Shown: positions 8,801-13,830 of the stretch, one piece after another
Layout of the letters: every line of letters starts with the position of its first letter
Numbering within the stretch: the first letter of the stretch is position 1
Assembly (NCBI GenBank): GCA_009786275.1
Contig: WQTL01000506.1
Span: 1 to 18,757, forward strand
DNA length: 18,757 bases
Direction of reading: 5' to 3'
DNA from: Bacillota bacterium
GTDB taxonomy: Bacteria; Bacillota; Clostridia; Oscillospirales; Acutalibacteraceae
Notes under the pieces: generated by a model
Told to the model about the DNA's origin: nothing
The model's input: the letters and a program-made list of their open reading frames with translations, nothing else
The model's database searches: none
Position numbers and translations under genes: made by a program

Positions 8801-9106
8801 GCGGGCGAGGAGCGCGAGCAGGGCCTCGCTGTCCTGGAGGAAGGGCTCGCCGCCGGAAAGCGTCACGCCGCCGCCGGAGGCCCGGTAGTAGCGCTCGTCC
8901 CGCAGGAGGGTCTCTGCGATTTCGCCGGAATCCCGGATTTCATCTTCCCCGGGGCGGCGGGAGAGCGCCTCGGGGTTCTGGCACCAGCGGCAGCGCAGCC
9001 CGCAGCCCGCGAAAAAGAGGGTCGCGCGCAGGCCGGGGCCGTCGTGCACGCAGCTGCGCTGGATTTTTACGATACGCAAAGCGTCGGTCGCTGTTGTTGT
9101 GGGCAT
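5831..9106 (-). CDS. Fused glycyl radical enzyme activase (radical SAM) and glycyl radical enzyme
   Basis: One uninterrupted 1091-residue ORF carries two enzymes normally encoded separately. Residues ~10-250 are a PflA-type activase: C35-x3-C39-x2-C42 for the 4Fe-4S/SAM cluster and VTLSGGEP at 81-88. There is no ferredoxin-like insert after the first cluster, so it is the short PFL-AE type. After a short linker (~244-263), residues ~264-1091 are a full-length PFL-like glycyl radical enzyme: FGRMDQYLYP near 537, GGxGRDGSDATND near 604, GCVEP with thiyl C693 and E695, GGTRYN near 839, and the C-terminal glycyl loop RVAGYCAYF with G1068. Cys-x-Glu is typical of eliminases and dehydratases (glycerol/diol dehydratase, CutC type) rather than PFL (Cys-Cys). 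The sequence after GCVEP (IACDDHFGNTDSANMN) does not match any characterised class I remember. The start is at 9106; longer starts fall in or beside repeat C. The ribosome binding site is modest. The gene lies downstream of iolI on the same strand. Confidence 0.93.
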   Translation of the reverse strand: MPTTTATDALRIVKIQRSCVHDGPGLRATLFFAGCGLRCRWCQNPEALSRRPGEDEIRDSGEIAETLLRDERYYRASGGGVTLSGGEPFLQDSEALLALLARLKERDIRIAAETSLCAPWETIEAAMPYVDLFIADLKAEDAVLHQELTGRDNALIKSNLEQLVSAGAQVKIRTLVVPGLNDGEEAIRALAAYVKSLGFDTIELMKFHNMYEEKAERLGLDVPRLGITPEQSLAALKRAVELYGKCGLRACNDELKDAPPAAKFTDRVLRIQNDIRESGRAVCFEVSRLKTEYYRQNGFDAPVHIHRARRLRYVLERKKTIVYPGELLVGNFTGKRVAGQVWEEQYGSLYAAFLYQAHKQTPVPFQSTWQERAHFYTRIFPYWLMKSTVYRGHERKEDLLLNFSRIAETSTGFNNNFAAIAHFVVNFDRILKLGTMGLKHEIKRAAKEHPENNRDFYLGALICLQALEDWAGRYAAHLADLAEREADPGRRAELEKMSAVCKRVPKYPARTFHEALQSMTFLQIALCIEAYENAVSFGRMDQYLYPYFKRDLEAGRITYDEAKELLCLFILKMDEVIFINDGDGPMGISKLFETLSSDQALTFGGQGRDGSDATNDVTYMLIDACELQPLAVNMCARIHEGSPQRYLDRLAEIYIGGCPMPELFSDNVYIDTLLRHYPDTGLENARDYAIIGCVEPIACDDHFGNTDSANMNVTMPFLQALKGQSHDLWRFDKDIQVEKLLTKGAELLGKKGWLPKPAADWWEANLRQAHTARGLYDYDPPKDMDELLARFQTRLNALAKSILADQQAIERMLQKYFTTPLASSLYRGCVESGKDAYEGGTRYNTAGIQAVGVTDVADSLSAIDELVFKRGKYTLLEIIDAIEANFEGEAFAAVRADLLAVPKFGDDVSPEPAKWVTLVMKFFNEALEQCPYAARNGSYTAGYYALNTNDRYGLKTQALPSGRLKGTPLANSIAPAYAMDKADLFSSLNAVSQVNFRDYAVNGSTVTFTIDAALFPGQEGVRNLGSIFRTFLTQGGMQFQPNVVNRGMLQDAYDHPEKYKYLMVRVAGYCAYFNELSDDLKKIIINRVCYA

Positions 9107-9142
9107 GGGCGGAACCTGTCCTTTCTGAATAGGGAATACCAT

Positions 9143-9246
9143 GTAGAGACGCACGGCAGTGCGTCTCCGAAAGAAATTTTGGTGCCAGGGGGAGACGCAC
9201 TGCGAAAGAAATTTTTGGTTGGAGACGCACTGCCGTGCGTCTCTAC
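9143..9246. repeat. REPIN-like palindrome doublet, copy C, with internal partial duplication
   Basis: Full palindromes at 9143-9168 and 9221-9246. Between them is a truncated palindrome (GGAGACGCACTGC, 9191-9203). The segment GAAAGAAATTTTGGT (9169-9183) recurs almost exactly at 9204-9220, so the right half appears duplicated in tandem. The element is flanked by AT on both sides. It sits between iolI and the GRE gene in the presumed operon, where a transcribed hairpin could change mRNA stability or read-through. Confidence 0.9.
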
Positions 9247-9255
9247 ATATAAATT

Positions 9256-10083
9256 CTACACGTACTTCGCGATGGTCTCCTTCGTCTTGTCATACGCCAC
9301 CTGTATGCACTCCGGGACGGGCATATCCCAGTAGGCGGGGCGGAACAGCTCGATGGAGGTCATTTCGGCATAGCCCTTGGCCTTGAGGATGCCGAAGATG
9401 CGCGCGAGGTCCACCGCGCCTTCGCCCGGCCACAGGCGCTTGTCGTCCCGCAGGGCGCCCACGGGCAGGTCCTCCGAGTCGTCCAGGTGGAAGATGAACA
9501 GCTTGGCGGGGTCGATGGCCTCCAGGGCCTCCCACCTGGAGTTCATGGCGTGGAAGTGGAAGCAATCCAGCACGATGCCGACGTTGTCGCGGTCCGCGGC
9601 GGCCACGATGCCGTAGGCCTGCTCCAGGGTGTTCACCGAGCAGTTGGGGTAGCCCACGAACTCGAAGGCGAGCCTCATGCCGTATGGCGCGGCGATATCC
9701 GAAAGCTCGTGCAGCACGCGCACGGTTTCGGCCTTGATTTCCGCCTTGGAATAGGGGCCGACGTCGAAGGTGGGCACCACGACGGTCTTAGAGCAGCCGA
9801 TGGCCGCGCCGGTCTCGCAGCAGAACTTCAGGCCGTCCGTGATCTCCTTGTAGCCCGCCTCGTCCCGGAAGCTGATGAACTCCAGGGCGTTGAAGGAATA
9901 GGGCTTCAGATGCGAGGCGGCGAAGAAGGCCGCGAGGTCGGCCACGGTGTGGCCCTGCAAGTACTCCCTGAGTTTATCCAGCCGGATCTCGATGAAATCG
10001 TAGCCGGTTTTCTCGCACCACTCCAGGTCCAGCGCAAGGGTGGAGTTTTTCATGGCGGTCGCCTGGTTGAAACAGATTTTCAT
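9256..10083 (-). CDS. iolI: IolI-type inosose isomerase (2-keto-myo-inositol isomerase), TIM-barrel AP-endonuclease-2 family
   Basis: A 275-residue cytosolic protein. ATG 10083 follows AGAGGG with a short spacer; the upstream ATG codons at 10104 and 10101 are less well placed. The sequence follows Bacillus IolI closely from end to end as I remember it: MKICFN start, ALDLEWCEKTGYDFIEIR, ELSDIAAPYG, EFVGYPNCSVNT, DNVGIVLDCFHFHAM, FHLDDSEDLPVG, WPGEGAVDL and SIELFRP. Candidate metal ligands are E141, D173, H199 and E245, the same spacing as in IolI. IolI interconverts 2-keto-myo-inositol and 1-keto-D-chiro-inositol. A sugar-phosphate isomerase/epimerase relative with another keto-sugar substrate remains possible. 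It is the first gene of a probable operon with the activase/GRE fusion, and is divergent from a GPH transporter. Confidence 0.88.
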   Translation of the reverse strand: MKICFNQATAMKNSTLALDLEWCEKTGYDFIEIRLDKLREYLQGHTVADLAAFFAASHLKPYSFNALEFISFRDEAGYKEITDGLKFCCETGAAIGCSKTVVVPTFDVGPYSKAEIKAETVRVLHELSDIAAPYGMRLAFEFVGYPNCSVNTLEQAYGIVAAADRDNVGIVLDCFHFHAMNSRWEALEAIDPAKLFIFHLDDSEDLPVGALRDDKRLWPGEGAVDLARIFGILKAKGYAEMTSIELFRPAYWDMPVPECIQVAYDKTKETIAKYV

Positions 10084-10120
10084 AGTAGGCCCTCTTTCCA
10101 TCATAATTTAGTATAAATAT

Positions 10121-10148
10121 AGTATAGCAACCCTGCGCGAAATGTCAA
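10121..10148 (-). promoter_or_regulatory. Promoter of the iolI-GRE operon
   Basis: On the minus strand a consensus TTGACA (10148-10143) and TATACT (10126-10121) are separated by 16 bp. The leader to ATG 10083 is about 31 nt. Confidence 0.75.
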
Positions 10149-10161
10149 TACTTTCTTGACA
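10143..10161. promoter_or_regulatory. Dyad formed by two divergent -35 boxes
   Basis: TGTCAA (10143-10148) and TTGACA (10156-10161) are exact inverted repeats with a 7-bp spacer; each is the -35 box of one divergent promoter. The two promoters are close enough that polymerase binding could interfere, and one bound regulator could control both. Whether the symmetry is more than two consensus boxes back to back is unknown. Confidence 0.5.
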
Positions 10162-10184
10162 ATCCCCCCGGAGCCTGTTATAGT
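10156..10184 (+). promoter_or_regulatory. Promoter of the GPH transporter
   Basis: Consensus TTGACA (10156-10161), a 17-bp spacer and TATAGT (10179-10184). The predicted leader to ATG 10218 is about 27 nt and includes the AGGGAG ribosome binding site. Confidence 0.8.
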
Positions 10185-10217
10185 AGTAAGCAGAAAATAA
10201 CAGAGGGAGCATGGCAT

Positions 10218-11621
10218 ATGGAAGAGGAGAAAAAGAGCAAATCCCTGATCGGCTTCAAGGACAAGCTGGGCTACGCCTTCGGCGACATGGGCCTGCAATT
10301 CACCTTCGTCCTGCTGGGGCCGTACCTGACGATGTTCTTCACCGACGTGCTGGGGCTGCCCCTGGCGTCCATCACCACGATGATGCTCGTTACGCGCCTG
10401 TTCAGCGCCTTTTCGGACCCCATAGGCGCGAGCCTGATGGACCGCGTGAAGCCGGGTAAGACGGGGCGGTTCCGCCGCTGGCTGGTCATCTTCTGCGTGC
10501 CCGCCGCCGCCGCCGTGGTCATGATGTTCACCAACCCGGGCCTTGGCGCAAAGGGCAACCTTGTCTGGGTCTACGCGGCGAGCATCGTCTACGCGGTGTT
10601 CTTCACGGGGGTCAACATCCCCTTCGGCTCCCTGGCCTCGGTCATCACGCCTTTGGAAAACGAGCGCTCGAGCCTTTCCGTCTTCCGCTCCCTGGGCTCC
10701 AGCGTGGGTTCCATGCCCGGCCTGATGCTGCTGCCGCTGTTCATCTTCACGGAGAACGCCGCCGGGGTGAAATTCCTGGACGAGCGCAAGCTGCTCACCG
10801 CCGTGGCGATTTTCGCCCTGTGTTCCGTGGGCGCCCTGTCGGCCTCCTTCGCCATGACGAAGGAGCGCGTCACCCCGCCCGCGGGCAGCAAGCCCAACGT
10901 GGGCAAAACCCTCTTGGCGCTGCTGAAGAACCGGCCCTTCCTGGTGCTGTGCCTGGCCTCCGTCATGCACATGAGCGTGGTGAACTATACGCAGACGATG
11001 ACCGGCTACGTATTCAAGGATTACTTCCAGGAGCCCGGCATGTTCACGTTCTACTCCATCTTCAACTACGCGCCCATGGCGATATTGATGCTCTTCATCG
11101 GCAAGCTGGTGAACCGCTTCGGCAAAAAGGAGGTCTGCTCCGCCGCGCTGGTGCTTTCGGTGCTCTCCTACGCCGCGCTCTTCCTGCTGAAGACGGCCAA
11201 CCCGTGGCTCTACCTGGCGCTGGTGTTCCTCAACGGGCTGGGGCTCTCCTGCTTCACCCTGCAATTATGGGCGATTGTCACGGACGTGATCGACTACCAG
11301 GGCCTGCTCTCGGGCCAGAGCGACGAGGGCACGACCTTCGGCTTCTTCTTCTTCGCGCGCAAGCTGGGCTTCATGGCGGCCGACGCGGGCGCGCCCCAGG
11401 CGCTGAAGGTCATCGGCTACCGGGAGGCGATGGACGGCGTGGCCTTCGTGCAGACGCGGGAGGTGGCCAAAAAGATGTACAACGCCACCACGGGGCTGCC
11501 CGCCGCGGCGCTGCTGGCGATGTTCCTGCTCATGGCCTTCGCGTATCCCCTGGGGAGGAAGCAGCTCAAAGAGATGCACGGGCGGATGGAGGAACGGAAG
11601 GTAGAAGAAGCGGGGGCATAA
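10218..11621 (+). CDS. GPH-family (glycoside-pentoside-hexuronide) cation symporter, MFS fold
   Basis: A 467-residue polytopic membrane protein, the usual length for the MelB/GPH family. ATG 10218 has AGGGAG 8 bases upstream. The family pattern is present: an N-terminal KLGYAFGDMG followed by FFTDVLGL in the first helices, a loop with FSDPIGASLMDRVKPGKTGRFRRW near 70, hydrophobic segments throughout, and the C-terminal-half signature TDVIDYQGLLSGQSDEGTTFG near 355. Such carriers import sugars, glycosides or related polyols with Na+ or H+. The divergent iolI-GRE operon suggests it delivers the substrate of that pathway, perhaps an inositol or related compound; this is inferred from position only. 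The stop is followed 12 bp later by the MITE-like element at 11634, with no other terminator seen. Confidence 0.9.
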   Translation: MEEEKKSKSLIGFKDKLGYAFGDMGLQFTFVLLGPYLTMFFTDVLGLPLASITTMMLVTRLFSAFSDPIGASLMDRVKPGKTGRFRRWLVIFCVPAAAAVVMMFTNPGLGAKGNLVWVYAASIVYAVFFTGVNIPFGSLASVITPLENERSSLSVFRSLGSSVGSMPGLMLLPLFIFTENAAGVKFLDERKLLTAVAIFALCSVGALSASFAMTKERVTPPAGSKPNVGKTLLALLKNRPFLVLCLASVMHMSVVNYTQTMTGYVFKDYFQEPGMFTFYSIFNYAPMAILMLFIGKLVNRFGKKEVCSAALVLSVLSYAALFLLKTANPWLYLALVFLNGLGLSCFTLQLWAIVTDVIDYQGLLSGQSDEGTTFGFFFFARKLGFMAADAGAPQALKVIGYREAMDGVAFVQTREVAKKMYNATTGLPAAALLAMFLLMAFAYPLGRKQLKEMHGRMEERKVEEAGA

Positions 11622-11633
11622 ACATAACAGGTT

Positions 11634-11830
11634 GCCGCTCCGCGGATGCCTTCCTCAGTCGCCCGAGGCGACAGCTCCTCCCACGCGGAGGAGCCTTGGG
11701 GATTAAACACAAACGGGCTATGCAACCGCAAGACAAAAGATGCTTGAGTCGCTTGTACTTAATCCCCTAGGCTCCTTCCCGTGGAAGGAGCTCCCGCCTC
11801 GTGCGGGTGAGGAAGGTATCGCGGAGCGAC
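11634..11830. mobile_element. MITE-like element, copy II
   Basis: Same architecture as the element at 2143-2369. The left outer end is GCTCCGCGGATGCCTTCCTC. Hairpins follow at 11658-11672 (GTCGCC/GGCGAC) and 11675-11693 (CTCCTCC/GGAGGAG), then CCTTGGGGATTAA. After a ~50-bp unique core come TTAATCCCCTAGG, hairpins 11772-11790 (CTCCTTCC/GGAAGGAG) and 11793-11807 (CCCGC/GCGGG), and the inverted outer end. It fills the gap between convergent genes (stops at 11621 and 11836) and may act as a two-way transcription barrier. Confidence 0.75.
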
Positions 11831-11835
11831 ATGCC

Positions 11836-13113
11836 CTAAAGCGTAACCTCCGCCTCGTCGTCGTCGATGGGGTCATACACCAGCGAAAGCCAGAAGGCCG
11901 GGAAGTCCTCCTTGCCGATTTTGTTCCCCAGCTTTTGCAGGCGCTTGCCGTAGGCCAGGAAGGCCTTGCCCACCCCGGTGTCGGGGCCGTAGGGCTCCTC
12001 GCCCGAGGCGGTGTTGCGCATGATGTCGATGATCACGTCGCGGAACAGCACCTTGCGGGCGTCCTTGGGGATGCGCATGAAGCCGCCCATGAGGCGCGAC
12101 AGGCCCTTCAGGGTCAGGCGGTTCATGAGCTTGCCGCCCCAGCGCACGTATTTTTTGTAGGGCACCACCGGGTCCGGGGGGATCATCCTGTCCAGGCTCT
12201 GGCAGAACAGGCCGAAGTCGTACTCCATGCCGTAGAAGAGGTTGCGGTGCACGGTGGAGAACGCCTCCTTCAGGTATTCACGGGCGCTCTTCTCGCCGAA
12301 GGCGGGGATGTAGGGGATCTCGCGGCTGGTGATATGTACGCGGCTGCCCTCGATCTCAAGCACGCGGTATTTGCCCGGCCAGCCCACCAGGGCCGAGGTG
12401 TTGATGTCCCAGTAGGGGTTCCCCTCCGGCGTGACGATGGGGGCGATGTTCTGCATGTGGGCGTGCCCCGTGAGCATGAAGTGCAGGCCCGCGTTGGCCA
12501 GGGCGCGCGTGGTCTCCTGGTAGTCGGACACCAGGCCGTCCCTGGAAAGCAAGGGGTAGATGGGCGTGGGGGGCAGGCTGGGCCGGTGGGTCATGCCGAA
12601 GATGCGGTCGCCCGCGGCCTTGGCGGCCTCCACCTGTTCCAGGGCCCAGGGCAGCCAGGGCGGCGGGCTGACGCCGCGCTCCTCGTTGTCGTGGACGCAC
12701 AGCAGGCGCAGGCCGGGCTCGAGCATGACGACATAGGCCATGCCGTTGTCAGTCATGGCGACGGCGCTGTCCGGGCCGAATTCCGCGAACATCCTGCGCA
12801 GTTCCGGGCCGAAGTCCTCGCCCTCGGTCTTGAGGTCGTGGCTGGCGGTGATGGCGATCACGCGCTTGCCGGCGGCCTGGACGGCCCGGAGCTTTTTCTT
12901 GATCTCGCGCAGCTCCAGGGGGTGGCCGTGCTGGGTCAGGTCGCCGCTGACGAGCAGGGTGCCGCAGTCCGGCTCCGCCAGGAAGGCCGCCAGGCACGCG
13001 TCGATGATGTCGTTGCTCTGCAGCACGGCGGTCACGTTGGGCAGGGTGTCGAGCTCCTCCGGGTTTTCGCGCAGATGCAGGTGCAGATCGGTGAATTGCC
13101 ACAGCTTTAACAT
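11836..13113 (-). CDS. Cytosolic calcineurin-like metallophosphoesterase
   Basis: 425 residues, no signal peptide. ATG 13113 has GGAGG 7 bases upstream. The catalytic domain spans ~1-260 with D9-x-H11 (FTDLHLH), G57-D58, S91-H92-D93 where the family normally has Asn-His-Asp, THRP at 175-178 and G216-H-A-H219. The Asn-to-Ser change affects a metal-bridging/catalytic position, so activity or metal use may differ from typical members. Residues ~270-425 form a helical, basic C-terminal region of unknown fold. It is related only at domain level to the secreted enzyme at 2455-4656. The substrate is unknown; the class covers cyclic nucleotides, phosphodiesters and phosphomonoesters. It is divergent from a HAD phosphatase gene with a short shared intergenic region. 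Confidence 0.85.
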   Translation of the reverse strand: MLKLWQFTDLHLHLRENPEELDTLPNVTAVLQSNDIIDACLAAFLAEPDCGTLLVSGDLTQHGHPLELREIKKKLRAVQAAGKRVIAITASHDLKTEGEDFGPELRRMFAEFGPDSAVAMTDNGMAYVVMLEPGLRLLCVHDNEERGVSPPPWLPWALEQVEAAKAAGDRIFGMTHRPSLPPTPIYPLLSRDGLVSDYQETTRALANAGLHFMLTGHAHMQNIAPIVTPEGNPYWDINTSALVGWPGKYRVLEIEGSRVHITSREIPYIPAFGEKSAREYLKEAFSTVHRNLFYGMEYDFGLFCQSLDRMIPPDPVVPYKKYVRWGGKLMNRLTLKGLSRLMGGFMRIPKDARKVLFRDVIIDIMRNTASGEEPYGPDTGVGKAFLAYGKRLQKLGNKIGKEDFPAFWLSLVYDPIDDDEAEVTL

Positions 13114-13151
13114 GGCGCCGCCTCCAAAAGAATTTTTTTGTTTCCTTACAA

Positions 13152-13179
13152 ATTATAGCGTTATTTCGGAAGAAGTCAA
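13152..13179 (-). promoter_or_regulatory. Promoter of the cytosolic metallophosphoesterase
   Basis: On the minus strand TTGACT (13179-13174) and TATAAT (13157-13152) are 16 bp apart. The leader to ATG 13113 is about 32 nt. It overlaps the region just upstream of the divergent HAD gene, for which I see only a weak candidate (TTGTTT at 13138, TTATTT at 13161). Confidence 0.7.
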
Positions 13180-13195
13180 GAAGGGAATTCCTCCT

Positions 13196-13768
13196 ATGCC
13201 AAATGTCTACGACTGGGACGAAACCGTCGTGTATCCGAACTCCGGGGTGACCTTCGTCGCCTTTTGCATGTGGCGGCACAACGAGCTGCTGCGCTATCTG
13301 CCGCATATCGCCCGGGCGCTGCTCGGCCACAGGCTCCGTTCCGGGGGGAAAAAGCCCTTCAAGGCGGAGCTCTACACCTTTATGCGGGACGTGCCGGACT
13401 GGGAGGAGGAGGTGCGCCTGTTCTGGGAGCTGAAGGCCGACACGATGCTGCGGCCCTGGTACCTGGCGCAGAAGCGGCCGGACGACATCATCCTTTCGGA
13501 TTCGGCGGAGTTTTTGCTGCGCCCCCTGTGCGAAAAGTTGGGCGTGCGCATGCTCGCCACGCCCGTGGACCCCGCCACCGGCCTGCTGACCGGGCCGGAC
13601 TGCTACGGGCCGGAAAAGCTGCGCCGCCTGCGCGCGGAATTCGGGCCGGTGGAGATCGAGGAGTTCTACTCGGATTCGCTGCACGACGCGCCCCTGGCAC
13701 GGGCGGCGAAGCGGGCGTTTTTGGTGAAGAAAGATGAACGGGCGCCGTGGCCGGAGAAGAAACTTTAG
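13196..13768 (+). CDS. HAD-superfamily phosphatase, phosphoserine-phosphatase-like (HAD-IB)
   Basis: 190 residues, cytosolic. ATG 13196 is the first start that gives motif I at the N-terminus; its ribosome binding site (GAAGGGA, ~9 bases away) is moderate. HAD motifs in order: motif I D6-W-D8-E-T10 (DxDxT, D6 nucleophile, D8 acid/base); a helical cap at ~15-90; motif II Ser in IILSDS at 99-103; a Lys near 141 for motif III; motif IV YSDSLHDAP at 158-166. Length and order match small HAD-IB phosphatases acting on phosphoserine-like or other small phosphomonoesters; the substrate cannot be read. The basic C-terminus (~178-190) is short. It is a lone gene, divergent from the metallophosphoesterase, and ends 16 bp before a single REP-like palindrome. 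Confidence 0.82.
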   Translation: MPNVYDWDETVVYPNSGVTFVAFCMWRHNELLRYLPHIARALLGHRLRSGGKKPFKAELYTFMRDVPDWEEEVRLFWELKADTMLRPWYLAQKRPDDIILSDSAEFLLRPLCEKLGVRMLATPVDPATGLLTGPDCYGPEKLRRLRAEFGPVEIEEFYSDSLHDAPLARAAKRAFLVKKDERAPWPEKKL

Positions 13769-13784
13769 GATTATTTTTTGTTAT

Positions 13785-13808
13785 GGAGACGCATTGCCAT
13801 GCGTCTCC
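13785..13808. repeat. Single REP-like palindrome with compensatory changes, copy D
   Basis: A lone palindrome with arms GAGACGCAT and ATGCGTCTC around TGCC. Relative to the other copies the innermost base pair of the arms changed from C-G to T-A on both sides, so pairing is kept. It has GGAG/CTCC at both ends and no GTAG head. It lies between convergent genes ending at 13768 and 13831. Confidence 0.85.
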
Positions 13809-13830
13809 CCCAAACACAGTGTTATATCCC

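Noticed and set aside
9107..9154. Longer N-terminus for the GRE fusion starting at 9154 or 9142
   Set aside because: These starts lie in or beside repeat C and lack ribosome binding sites; the radical-SAM domain begins normally from the start at 9106.
5789..9334. Very long plus-strand ORF (about 1180 codons) opposite the GRE gene
   Set aside because: It is an antisense shadow created by high-GC codon bias. The product is a Val/Gly/His-rich string without domains, while the minus strand encodes clear catalytic motifs throughout and carries the promoter and ribosome binding site.
11740..13110. Plus-strand ORF opposite the cytosolic metallophosphoesterase
   Set aside because: It begins inside the MITE-like element and has no recognisable domain; the opposite strand has the complete phosphoesterase motif series.
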